A DNA stretch of 64,000 nt from NCBI GenBank assembly GCA_947258405.1, contig CAMYIE010000010.1, forward strand, positions 1 through 64,000, given 5' to 3'. The DNA is from an uncultured Eudoraea sp. GTDB taxonomy: Bacteria > Bacteroidota > Bacteroidia > Flavobacteriales > Flavobacteriaceae. Within the stretch, counting starts at the first letter, position 1. Each line of letters opens with the position of its first letter. A program made the translations under genes and the position numbers. The notes beneath the pieces were generated by a model that was not told where the DNA came from, searched no databases, and worked only from the letters and a program-made list of their open reading frames with translations. This document shows, piece after piece, positions 37,756 through 45,556 of the stretch.

Positions 37756-38448
37756 ATGCAGAAAATCTTAAAGTTTCGTTATTTTTTCATCCTTCTTTTT
37801 TTGTTGGGATGCGGGGACAAGAAACCCAATAAAACGCCAACCGGAACTTCCGATGCCAGCGATACCTCCACTGAAATTAATGCCCAGACCAAAAACAAGG
37901 TAATCGTATTTTTCGGCGACAGCCTTACGGCTGGATATCAACTTGATCCTCAGCAAGCTTTTCCGGCTATAATTCAGGAAAAAATCGATTCATTACAATG
38001 GGGATATACGGTGATCAATGCTGGATTGAGTGGTGAAACCACCTCTGGAGGGCTTAACCGCATCGATTGGATACTAAATCAAAAAACCGACGTCTTTATA
38101 CTGGAACTTGGCGCCAACGATGGATTAAGGGGGATCCCATTGTCGGAAACCAAAGAGAACCTGCAGTCGATGATCGATATAGTGCAATCGAGAAATGAAG
38201 AAACGCGAATTATCCTCACGGGTATGCAGATCCCACCTAATCTGGGACAGGAATACACGGCTGAATTTAGTCAGATTTTTATCACCCTGGCTGAGGAGAA
38301 CCAGCTTCCGTTGATACCATTCTTGTTAGAGGGCGTTGCAGGCAATCCGGAACTCAATCTCGCCGATGGTATACATCCCAACATCGAAGGGCATCGAATA
38401 GTTGCAGGTAATGTATGGAAAACCTTAGAGTCCGTAATACGCCCGTAA
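37756..38448 (+). CDS. GDSL-type arylesterase/lysophospholipase lipoprotein (TesA-like)
   Basis: A 230-residue SGNH hydrolase with a lipobox (FLLGC near residue 18). Block I is FFGDSLTAGY near 54-63, block III is LGANDGLRG near 118, and the catalytic Asp-His pair is DGIHPN near 209-214. Family members cleave acyl esters in the periplasm. Gene order matches tesA-ybbA-ybbP, except that here the hydrolase is predicted to be lipid-anchored. Confidence 0.88.
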   Translation: MQKILKFRYFFILLFLLGCGDKKPNKTPTGTSDASDTSTEINAQTKNKVIVFFGDSLTAGYQLDPQQAFPAIIQEKIDSLQWGYTVINAGLSGETTSGGLNRIDWILNQKTDVFILELGANDGLRGIPLSETKENLQSMIDIVQSRNEETRIILTGMQIPPNLGQEYTAEFSQIFITLAEENQLPLIPFLLEGVAGNPELNLADGIHPNIEGHRIVAGNVWKTLESVIRP

Positions 38449-38460
38449 ACAAAAAAAACA

Positions 38461-38835
38461 ATGGAGAATATTATTGAAAGCCTGAGCTGGATCGACACTA
38501 TAGCCAGTACCGTATGGATCGTTCTGAGCGTTATCATGTTTTGGATTTTATACAAGGTTTATGAAACCCTTGGAAGTTCGCATCCTACATTCTACTTCGG
38601 AATTTTTCTGATCGTTATGGTCTGGCTATACCCCGTGTATACCTTTTTCTTTAATCAACTGGAGGTAGGTTTCGTGGGGAACGTATTTACCTTGTTGATC
38701 ACGGTGATGTATATGAAAAGGCTCAGACCGGTTTCCCAGTCCAAATCACTATGGATGATCCCCCAGATCGTCTGGTTGATCGTAGCAACTTTTTATGTAG
38801 GATGTATGCTGGTTTTTAAGTATCAGAACGCTTGA
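38461..38835 (+). CDS. four-helix membrane protein of unknown function
   Basis: A 124-residue protein with about four transmembrane helices. It starts 12 bases after the GDSL hydrolase, so it is probably co-transcribed. The segment KVYETLGSSHPTFYFGIF and the aromatic-rich loops show no known domain. It converges on the first repeat copy with a 4-base gap. Confidence 0.65.
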   Translation: MENIIESLSWIDTIASTVWIVLSVIMFWILYKVYETLGSSHPTFYFGIFLIVMVWLYPVYTFFFNQLEVGFVGNVFTLLITVMYMKRLRPVSQSKSLWMIPQIVWLIVATFYVGCMLVFKYQNA

Positions 38836-38839
38836 GGGA

Positions 38840-39067
38840 TTACGCCATTTTAGCTCTGTTCCTTTTAGTGGTAAAGTTCAACGCTTTCTTAACCCTGCTG
38901 TTAGGCCTTCTGTACAGACGAGCGATAGCGTTATCTTCCTGAGTGATTTTAATAACTGTTGCGATCTCGGTCTTAACGGTCTCAACTTTTACTTCTTCGG
39001 TTTTGTTTTGAGCCTGTGCGGTCAGTCCGATGAAGAGGATAAAGATGATAGTTACTATTGCTTTCAT
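38840..39067 (-). CDS. small secreted basic protein, repeat copy A
   Basis: A 75-residue protein with a clear signal peptide (MKAIVTIIFILFIGLTAQAQ). The short mature part (~55 residues) has an acidic-neutral start (KTEEVKVETVKTE) and a very basic C-terminal core (IARLYRRPNSRVKKALNF) ending TKRNRAKMA. It differs from copy B at only seven residues. The family is not one I can name. A 33-base hairpin abuts the start codon. Confidence 0.75.
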   Translation of the reverse strand: MKAIVTIIFILFIGLTAQAQNKTEEVKVETVKTEIATVIKITQEDNAIARLYRRPNSRVKKALNFTTKRNRAKMA

Positions 39068-39069
39068 AA

Positions 39070-39102
39070 CTTGGGGCGTTTTATATAAATAAAACGGCCA
39101 AG
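39070..39102 (-). promoter_or_regulatory. 5' untranslated hairpin next to the start codon, copy A
   Basis: On the minus strand CTTGGcCGTTTTAT / ATAAAACGcCCCAAG form a 13-bp stem with one C-C mismatch and a short A-T loop. Only two bases separate it from the ATG at 39067. Copy B (42401-42433) changes only the loop. Confidence 0.6.
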
Positions 39103-39219
39103 TAGCCTCAAATCGAGGGTGTGATTCGTCGAAGAACCCTTATTTTTCGGTGTCTGGCAGAAAGTCGGTTGAAGTGCAAAAAACTATCGGTGAACGGATG
39201 GAAACCCCGAAACACCAGA

Positions 39220-39242
39220 CCGATAAAAGATGCATTTGGGCG
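39220..39242 (-). promoter_or_regulatory. shared motif, copy A (CGCCCAAA-N6-TTTTATCGG)
   Basis: Minus-strand motif about 155 bases upstream of the small gene. It adjoins a 7-bp inverted repeat TATCGGT (39185-39191) / ACCGATA (39219-39225). The same pair exists in copy B, and a similar one near 33.6 kb. Confidence 0.45.
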
Positions 39243-39252
39243 TGATTCAGTG

Positions 39253-39275
39253 GTGTTAAATTCTTAATTTAACAC
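39253..39275. promoter_or_regulatory. perfect 10-bp dyad, likely operator
   Basis: GTGTTAAATT-CTT-AATTTAACAC is a perfect palindrome with a 3-base centre, 37 bases before the serine hydrolase ATG. It lies just outside the end of repeat A and is not present in copy B. Its size suits a dimeric regulator. Confidence 0.5.
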
Positions 39276-39311
39276 GTTCATTTCACATTAATTCAAACTA
39301 AGAAAGACCTC

Positions 39312-40577
39312 ATGAATAAGATTTTAATCGGATTGTTACTCCTTGCGGGCCTAGTGGCCTGTAAACAGGGGCACAATAAACAGCAGAAAACCGGAACATT
39401 GACGGTAAATTCAGTTTATGCTGATTCACTTACTGCACAACTTCTCAACATATACGAAATAGGTAAAATCAATGGACTGGGGTTGGCTGTTGTTGATACC
39501 GGTGGAATTCGCTACGAAAAGGGGTTTGGAATGATGGATATAGCATCGAAGAAGGCTTATACACCTGAAACCTTGCAAAATATCGCTTCAATTTCCAAGA
39601 CATTTATTGGCATTGCTTTGATGAAGGCCCAGGAAATGGGTATACTTAAACTCGATGACCATGTGAATGAGTACATTCCGTTTAAGGTAATCAATCCTCA
39701 TTTTCCTTCCGATCCCATAACCATCAGGCAATTAGCATCACATACCTCCAGTATTCGCGATACTGAAGTATATAACGAAAAGGCATATGTGCTAAAAGAA
39801 GAGCTCCCTGACAGTCTCACTACCATGATCGATGAAATATTGAACCCTCCTGGCACCAAGTTGTCTCTGTCGGAGTTTCTACCAAAAATTCTCGCCAGCG
39901 ATGGTATTTATTACAGTGAAGATGTTTTTCTTAAAGCAGAACCGGGATCAAAATTTGAATATTCGAATGTTGGGGCTACCCTTGCCGCCTACGTGCTTGA
40001 AACAGCCTCCGGTGTGCCGTTCGATCAATTTACCACCAATCACATCCTGGAACCCCTGGGTATGAATTCCACAGGATGGTCCTTTGACTCGGTCGATATG
40101 GAATTTCATTCCGTTTTATATTCAGATCCAGATACCGATATACCTTATTACGAACTCATTACTTATCCGGATGGAGGCCTTAGATCTAGTACCCACGATA
40201 TGGGTCTTTATTTGTTGGAGTTGATTCGGGCCAAAAAGGGTGACGGGCGTTTACTAAGCGCCGAAAGCTATCAGGAATACTTCAAGCCAGTGCTCAATGA
40301 CTCGCACTTCGAAGAACGCGATGCTGAATTTCCCTATAATGACGAATATAATATGGGGGTATTCATGGGCCATAGTGGTACCGGGAATATTGGACATACA
40401 GGAGGCGACCCGGGCATCACCAGTATTATGTTTTTCAACCCGGAAAATTCCGTGGGGCTATACCTCGTATTCAATACTTCAATCAACGACGAAGAAGGAG
40501 TGAATCAACTGTTTAGCACCGTTCAGACGCTAGAGGAGTACGGCCCTAAATTATTAATGACAGAAGTCTCAGACTAA
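39312..40577 (+). CDS. serine hydrolase of the class C beta-lactamase/esterase family, lipoprotein
   Basis: A 421-residue lipoprotein (lipobox LVAC near residue 17) of the PBP4*/AmpC fold. Catalytic S93 and K96 lie in SISK (93-96), the tyrosine motif is YSNVG near 217, and the third box is HTGG near 361. These are the three signatures of the family, so it is probably active as an esterase, peptidase or amidase. The TAA overlaps the next ATG by one base, so an SDR enzyme is co-translated. Confidence 0.88.
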   Translation: MNKILIGLLLLAGLVACKQGHNKQQKTGTLTVNSVYADSLTAQLLNIYEIGKINGLGLAVVDTGGIRYEKGFGMMDIASKKAYTPETLQNIASISKTFIGIALMKAQEMGILKLDDHVNEYIPFKVINPHFPSDPITIRQLASHTSSIRDTEVYNEKAYVLKEELPDSLTTMIDEILNPPGTKLSLSEFLPKILASDGIYYSEDVFLKAEPGSKFEYSNVGATLAAYVLETASGVPFDQFTTNHILEPLGMNSTGWSFDSVDMEFHSVLYSDPDTDIPYYELITYPDGGLRSSTHDMGLYLLELIRAKKGDGRLLSAESYQEYFKPVLNDSHFEERDAEFPYNDEYNMGVFMGHSGTGNIGHTGGDPGITSIMFFNPENSVGLYLVFNTSINDEEGVNQLFSTVQTLEEYGPKLLMTEVSD

Positions 40578-41290
40578 TGAAAAAAGTCCTTGTAGTAGGC
40601 GCTTCATCTGGTATGGGGCGTGAACTCGCCTTAAAATTTGCCGAAAATAGATTTCTGGTGGGTATTACCGGCCGAAGGAAATCACTTTTGAAAGAAATAC
40701 AGTCCCTACACCCAAATGTTATTTGCCTCCGGAGTTTTGATTGCCGGAAAATGAATAACTCTTTTGAAATGGGGCAACTAAAGGACGAAATGAAGGGTTT
40801 CGACCTTCTGGTGCTTTGTGCAGGCCACGGAGAGATCAATAAATCGCTCGATTTTGAATTGGAAAAAGATACCAACACTCTTAATGTTCAGGCTTTTACC
40901 GAAATAAGTGTTTGGGCATTCAATTATTTTGTTCAACAGGGTGGCGGACATTTGATAGTTATCACCTCTATCGCAGGTTTACGCGGAGGGCGAGTCGCTC
41001 CGGCCTACAATGCATCTAAAGCATATCAGATTCATTACCTGGAGGGATTGCGGCAAAGAGCTGGCAGGCTTAAATTACCTATCCATATCACTGACATTAG
41101 GCCGGGATTTGTAGACACTGCTATGGCCAAAGGTGGAAGGCGGTTTTGGGTTGTATCTAAAGAAAAGGCCACTCGTCAGATTTATAAACATATTCTAAGA
41201 AAGACTGAAATAGCCTATATAAGTAAGCGGTGGCGACTTATCGCCTGGTTGTTTAAACTACTACCAGCAACATTTTATAAGAAATTCTAA
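40577..41290 (+). CDS. short-chain dehydrogenase/reductase
   Basis: A 237-residue SDR enzyme. The cofactor loop is GASSGMG near 8-14, the NAG-type motif is CAGHGE near 80, and the catalytic Tyr-Lys pair is in YNASKAYQ near 139-143. The C-terminal region is short and basic, ending in hydrophobic residues (WRLIAWLFKLLPATF) that could touch a membrane. Substrate and cofactor preference are unknown. Confidence 0.88.
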   Translation: MKKVLVVGASSGMGRELALKFAENRFLVGITGRRKSLLKEIQSLHPNVICLRSFDCRKMNNSFEMGQLKDEMKGFDLLVLCAGHGEINKSLDFELEKDTNTLNVQAFTEISVWAFNYFVQQGGGHLIVITSIAGLRGGRVAPAYNASKAYQIHYLEGLRQRAGRLKLPIHITDIRPGFVDTAMAKGGRRFWVVSKEKATRQIYKHILRKTEIAYISKRWRLIAWLFKLLPATFYKKF

Positions 41291-41385
41291 CTATTACTGG
41301 CTAATGAATTGCTTTAATCTTAACAATTCTTCAGGTTAAGCAGACAAGGGAATCCAGGATCGCGTTAAAAAACTATCTTTATTAT

Positions 41386-42162
41386 ATGTGTTACGACATT
41401 AAAACCAGCCTGGAAGCTCAGTTGAAGAGGGCCCGAAGATACAATGATGAAGAAGCGATTGCTGAAATCGAAAAAAGACTCGTCCCTTACACCGATCTCC
41501 CACTGTTCCATGCCTCAGGTTTTCAACATCCAAAAGTCCTGATATATACCGATGCCGAGCCCGAAATACCATCAGTTGCTACCTGGGGATTGATCCCTCA
41601 CTGGGTAAAGGATGGAATTCAGAAAAAGAAAATATGGAATAATACACTTAATGCCAGGGGGGAGACCATCTTCGAAAAACCGTCATTTCGATATTCGGCC
41701 AGGAATAAACGCGCTATCCTCTATGTTGACGGATTTTACGAGCATCACCATCATGGGGGGAAGACCTACCCCTACTATATCAGTAGAAAAGATGGTTTAC
41801 CTATGGCCTTTGCGGCCCTGTGGAGCGACTGGCAGGACCTCGAGACATCAGAATGGATATCTTCTTTTACCATTGTAACTACCGAAGGAAACCCTCTAAT
41901 GGCCAGGATTCATAATAATCCAAAGCTAAAAGGTCCCAGAATGCCTCTTATACTGCCCGATCAATTAGAAGATGCATGGTTGCAGGGGGTTGAAGACGAC
42001 CTGGACATTAAATCGATTAAGGAACTAATCCGGTCTTATCCAGAAGAGGAACTAACGGCCCATACGGTCTCCAGATTAAGAGGAAAGGAATATATGGGTA
42101 ATAAAGCTGAGATTTCTAAAAAGGTGGTTTACGAAGAGCTAGAGGATTATTACGAAGAATGA
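41386..42162 (+). CDS. SOS response-associated peptidase (SRAP/HMCES-type)
   Basis: A 258-residue SRAP protein which shields abasic sites in single-stranded DNA by a thiazolidine link to its Cys2. The sequence starts MCYDIK (C2), with the NARGETIFEKPSF motif near 86 and the glutamate of DGFYEHHH near 118. The usual H-x-x-R-M-P site is stretched here to IHNNPKLKGPRMP. It lies between the two repeat copies and could act on stalled forks; its gene is followed by copy B with a gap of only eight bases. Confidence 0.88.
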   Translation: MCYDIKTSLEAQLKRARRYNDEEAIAEIEKRLVPYTDLPLFHASGFQHPKVLIYTDAEPEIPSVATWGLIPHWVKDGIQKKKIWNNTLNARGETIFEKPSFRYSARNKRAILYVDGFYEHHHHGGKTYPYYISRKDGLPMAFAALWSDWQDLETSEWISSFTIVTTEGNPLMARIHNNPKLKGPRMPLILPDQLEDAWLQGVEDDLDIKSIKELIRSYPEEELTAHTVSRLRGKEYMGNKAEISKKVVYEELEDYYEE

Positions 42163-42170
42163 ACGATTGA

Positions 42171-42398
42171 TTACGCCAATTTAGCCCTGTTTCTCTTAGT
42201 GGTAAAGTTCAAAGCTTTTTTGATCCTGCTGTTAGGCCTTCTGTACAGACGAGCGATAGCGTTATCTTCCTGAGTGATTTGAGTTACTGTTACGATCTCG
42301 GTCTTAACGGTTTCAACTTTTACTTCCTCGGTATTGTTTTGAGCCTGGGCAGTCAGTCCGATGAAGAGGATGAAGATGATGGTTACTATTGCTTTCAT
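42171..42398 (-). CDS. small secreted basic protein, repeat copy B
   Basis: A 75-residue protein with an identical signal peptide to copy A and the same basic C-terminal core (IARLYRRPNSRIKKALNF). The changes are mostly conservative (K/N, A/V, I/T, K/Q, V/I, M/L), so both copies seem to be under selection as proteins. Function unknown. Confidence 0.75.
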   Translation of the reverse strand: MKAIVTIIFILFIGLTAQAQNNTEEVKVETVKTEIVTVTQITQEDNAIARLYRRPNSRIKKALNFTTKRNRAKLA

Positions 42399-42400
42399 AA

Positions 42401-42433
42401 CTTGGGGCGTTTTATATATATAAAACGGCCAAG
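42401..42433 (-). promoter_or_regulatory. 5' untranslated hairpin next to the start codon, copy B
   Basis: Same stem as copy A (CTTGGcCGTTTTAT / ATAAAACGcCCCAAG) with an altered loop; two bases before the ATG at 42398. Confidence 0.6.
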
Positions 42434-42550
42434 TAGCCTCAAATCGAGGATGTGATTCGTCGAAGAACCCTTATTTTTCGGTGTCTGGAAGAAAGTCGGT
42501 TGAAGTGCAAAAAACTATCGGTGAACGGATGGAAACCCCAAAACACCAGA

Positions 42551-42573
42551 CCGATAAAAGGTGTATTTGAGCG
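42551..42573 (-). promoter_or_regulatory. shared motif, copy B (CGCTCAAA-N6-TTTTATCGG)
   Basis: Copy B of the motif, minus strand, one base different from copy A in the fixed part and several in the spacer. Confidence 0.45.
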
Positions 42574-42584
42574 AAAGAAATGGT

Positions 42585-43265
42585 TTAAATTTTGAGCAGT
42601 AAATTAGGATCAGGACAGTTTCTCTTAAAAAAATGTTTTTCCTGTTTAGCACATACTCCAGGATAATCACCTCTGTAGCCCTGAAGATCGAGTATGATCT
42701 GAAAGTGTAGATGAGGCGCATAACCGCCGTTTTCCGATGAATTACCCAATTCTGTGAAAATAGTTCCTGCTGATATTTTATTTCCCGCTTTTACACTCCT
42801 CAGTGAGACTCTGGATAAGTGGCCGTATAGCGTATAAAATTTTTGGCCTCCGACGAAATGCTCCAATATGATTGCCGGTCCATAGTTCCCAAAGCCGGCA
42901 TTATCATTAAAACTATGAATTGTGCCTTCTAAAGGCGCTTTTACAGCTGTCCCTGCTTTCATCCATAGATCGACACCCAGGTGGATATCGCGTTCTGGCG
43001 GAGCGCCAGGCCTGAAATGTTCGCTTTTCTTATATAGGTCGCGTTGCTCCATATAACCACCATGGGCCAAATCGGCATTGTTTCTATGCAGAACCAGGTC
43101 GATATAGGCCTGGCATTGCCCTGCATCGGTGATATCATAGTCTGAAAGTACTGCATTTTCCCGGGAGAGATCCAAAATTGTATATACAGGATCTGATCGT
43201 CCAGTATCTAATATGTTCAAGCAGGAATCTGAACAATTATAGATTATTTTTTCCTCTTCTGTCAT
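42585..43265 (-). CDS. M23 family peptidase, non-secreted form
   Basis: A 226-residue protein with no signal peptide. A helical N-terminus (~1-85) precedes an M23 LytM domain with H-x3-D in HLGVDLW near 95-101, YTLYGHLSR near 145 and PHLHFQI near 186. It ends with the GVCAKQEKH...NCPDPNLLL tail also found in the large M23-aminotransferase fusion proteins of Bacteroidota, so it may be a stand-alone version of that module. The location (cytoplasm or exported by another route) is unclear. Confidence 0.8.
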   Translation of the reverse strand: MTEEEKIIYNCSDSCLNILDTGRSDPVYTILDLSRENAVLSDYDITDAGQCQAYIDLVLHRNNADLAHGGYMEQRDLYKKSEHFRPGAPPERDIHLGVDLWMKAGTAVKAPLEGTIHSFNDNAGFGNYGPAIILEHFVGGQKFYTLYGHLSRVSLRSVKAGNKISAGTIFTELGNSSENGGYAPHLHFQIILDLQGYRGDYPGVCAKQEKHFFKRNCPDPNLLLKI

Positions 43266-43377
43266 TTATCGCTGTTAAGCCCGACTAAATATAGGGTTTC
43301 TTATGCTGAATTAACAGCTTTTTAACCCTGCTATAGTTCAGGATTTAAGATTTTTGATAAAATAAAAAGTGCAGAAA

Positions 43378-44055
43378 ATGAAATTGTTAAATGTTATGTG
43401 GCTTGTTTTGTTCTCTCTGGGAGCAATAGCATGTCAGCCCCAGGTGAAAAAGGAGGTTAAAAAGGAGGTCGAGGTTGCAGAGGTGATCAAACCGAGTGCC
43501 AGGGCATTGCAGGAATATGAAACGGCCTACTTCGCCAGTGGATGTTTTTGGTGCGTTGAGGCCATATTCGAAAGTGTGAAAGGTGTTAAAGAAGTTATCT
43601 CCGGATATTCCGGAGGACCGGAGGCAGACCCTAGTTATGAACAGGTAGCCTATGGCCGGACCGGGCATGCAGAGGCGGTAGAGGTATATTACGACCCTGC
43701 TGAAATCTCATTTTTCCAGCTGGTCCAGGTGTTTTTTGGCTCCCACGACCCGACAAGCCTGAATAGACAAGGTCCGGACAGAGGTGCTCAGTATCGCTCT
43801 ATAGCGTTTTACAAAGACGAAAAGCAGAAAAAAGTTATTGATTCCTATATAAAAGCCCTTGAAGATAACATGGTATACGACCAGCCTATCGTAACACAGG
43901 TAGCACCATTTAAGGTTTTTTATAAAGCAGAAGAATATCACCAGGACTACGAAAGGAAGAATCCGAACAATGGCTACATTCAAAATATATCCATCCCCAG
44001 ACTAAATCGCTTTAAAAAGAATTTTCCCGAATATTTAAAAGAAAAAGCACACTAA
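43378..44055 (+). CDS. msrA: peptide-methionine (S)-S-oxide reductase MsrA, lipoprotein form
   Basis: Repairs oxidised methionine. The 225-residue protein from ATG 43378 (a GTG lies three codons upstream) has a lipobox (LGAIAC near residue 19), so it acts outside the cytoplasm. The active site is GCFWC near 55-59, with the downstream GHAEAVEV and DRGAQYRS segments of MsrA, and the C-terminal EEYHQDY motif. No MsrB domain is fused. Confidence 0.92.
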   Translation: MKLLNVMWLVLFSLGAIACQPQVKKEVKKEVEVAEVIKPSARALQEYETAYFASGCFWCVEAIFESVKGVKEVISGYSGGPEADPSYEQVAYGRTGHAEAVEVYYDPAEISFFQLVQVFFGSHDPTSLNRQGPDRGAQYRSIAFYKDEKQKKVIDSYIKALEDNMVYDQPIVTQVAPFKVFYKAEEYHQDYERKNPNNGYIQNISIPRLNRFKKNFPEYLKEKAH

Positions 44056-44079
44056 GGACATAAACTTTTATGCAAGTGC

Positions 44080-44108
44080 AAAAGCGACTTTTTAAGGTCG
44101 CTTTTTTT
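44080..44108 (+). terminator. intrinsic terminator after msrA
   Basis: Stem AAAAGCGAC / GTCGCTTTT with an 8-base loop and a seven-T run. Confidence 0.85.
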
Positions 44109-44164
44109 ATTTGTACCGTTGAACTTCTATCTTTAAGGACTACCAACATGGAATACTCCGGATT

Positions 44165-45556
44165 ATGCTGATCTACAAGCAGACTTTCTTTAAACTCACC
44201 CTGGTCTTTATTGTTATTTTCCTTGAATCCTGCAGACAGGAACCACTTTTAAAAGAACCCTGGAGACCTCTCTTCGACGGCCAGACATTACATGGCTGGA
44301 CTGTAAAAGGCGGAACTGCCATCTATGAAGTACGCAACGACCAGATTGTGGGCACCACTGTTGCTAATACTCCCAACAGCTTTCTTACCACAAATGAGCA
44401 TTTCTCGGACTTTATACTGGAACTTGAATATAAAGTAGACCCCGATATTAATTCGGGTATTCAGATCAGGAGCAATTCCTTTCCCTTTTATCAGGATGGA
44501 AGAGTACATGGATACCAGGTTGAGATCGATCCATCTGAGCGAGCATGGAGCGGCGGTATCTATGAGGAAGGGAGCAGAGGATGGTTACATCCTATCATCG
44601 GTGATAAAAAAGCCTCCTCAGCATTTAAACAAAACGATTGGAATCACTATAGGATAGAGGCCATCGGAGATACTATAAGAACCTGGGTAAATGGGGTGCC
44701 TGCATCCCATCTGGTTGATGAGCGATGTGATAGCGGCTTTATAGGCCTGCAAGTACATAGTATAGGTGATAATCAGCAGGAGGGTTCAGAGATCAATTGG
44801 CGAAACATTAAAATAATCATTGATAGCGCAGCCCGCTACTCACAAAAAACTCCATTGCCACCTGTAATAACCAAGAATCGCTTGCTACATGCTGAGGCTG
44901 AAAGTGGCTGGCAATTGCTTTGGGATGGACAAACAACGAATGGTTGGCGAGGGGCAAAATCGGACCGATTCCCAGAAAAAGGATGGGTAATTCAGGATGG
45001 AGAATTAATTGTACTGGCCTCAGGAGGTGCAGAATCTGCAGCCGGAGGAGATATCGTAACCATCACGGAATTTGCAGAGTTCGAGTTAATGCTCGAATTT
45101 AAGCTTACTGAAGGGGCTAATAGCGGAATTAAATACTATGTAGACACCGAACTCAATAAAGGTCCCGGTTCTGCCATTGGCCTGGAGTTTCAGATTCTCG
45201 ATGACGCCAGGCACCCTGATGCCAAACTGGGAAACCACGAGGGAAGTCGAACGGTGGGTTCTCTATACGACATCATTCAGGCCAGCTCTGATAAACATGT
45301 ATATCCGATTGGAGAATGGAACCGCGCCCGGATTATATCCACCAATAATCATGTTGAACATTGGTTGAATGGCAAAAAAGTACTCGAATTCGAGCGTAAA
45401 AGCCCGGAATTCCGTAAACTGGTTTCAGAGAGCAAGTACAAAGACTGGCCCGATTTCGGCGAGGCGAATAGTGGTCCTCTATTGCTGCAGGATCATGGAG
45501 ATCGTGTTGCTTTCAAGAATATAAAAATAAGACCTATAGTCAACGAATCATTATGA
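44165..45556 (+). CDS. double DUF1080 lipoprotein (3-keto-disaccharide hydrolase family)
   Basis: A 463-residue lipoprotein (lipobox LESC near residue 20). It holds two DUF1080 beta-sandwich domains, ~35-225 (LFDGQTLHGWTVKGG and EIDPSERAWSGGIYEE) and ~250-460 (LLWDGQTTNGWRGAK and EFQILDDARHPDAK). Family knowledge: DUF1080 proteins cleave 3-keto-glycosides by elimination or hydration. The stop overlaps the next start by four bases (ATGA), so the oxidoreductase is co-translated. The fused two-domain form is one of several known layouts. Confidence 0.88.
   Translation: MLIYKQTFFKLTLVFIVIFLESCRQEPLLKEPWRPLFDGQTLHGWTVKGGTAIYEVRNDQIVGTTVANTPNSFLTTNEHFSDFILELEYKVDPDINSGIQIRSNSFPFYQDGRVHGYQVEIDPSERAWSGGIYEEGSRGWLHPIIGDKKASSAFKQNDWNHYRIEAIGDTIRTWVNGVPASHLVDERCDSGFIGLQVHSIGDNQQEGSEINWRNIKIIIDSAARYSQKTPLPPVITKNRLLHAEAESGWQLLWDGQTTNGWRGAKSDRFPEKGWVIQDGELIVLASGGAESAAGGDIVTITEFAEFELMLEFKLTEGANSGIKYYVDTELNKGPGSAIGLEFQILDDARHPDAKLGNHEGSRTVGSLYDIIQASSDKHVYPIGEWNRARIISTNNHVEHWLNGKKVLEFERKSPEFRKLVSESKYKDWPDFGEANSGPLLLQDHGDRVAFKNIKIRPIVNESL

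Larger units (their letters stand above)
38838..39242. repeat. 405-bp direct repeat, copy A
   Basis: Aligns with 42169-42573 without a single gap (constant offset 3331). By hand count there are about 19 mismatches in the 228-base coding part but only about 7 in the 175 non-coding bases upstream. It contains a secreted small-protein gene on the minus strand, its 5' hairpin, and the CGCYCAAA-N6-TTTTATCGG motif at the far end. No transposase or terminal inverted repeats were found. Confidence 0.9.
42169..42573. repeat. 405-bp direct repeat, copy B
   Basis: Second copy of the direct repeat (see 38838-39242), in the same orientation. Together the copies flank 2.9 kb holding the serine hydrolase, SDR and SRAP genes. 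The left edge in both falls at the stop codon of the small gene, immediately behind an unrelated convergent gene. Confidence 0.9.

Noticed and set aside
38838-42573. An insertion sequence or composite transposon with the 405-bp repeats as ends
   Set aside because: No transposase, no terminal inverted repeats and no target-site duplication were seen. The copies are in direct orientation and carry a gene family with a third diverged member elsewhere.
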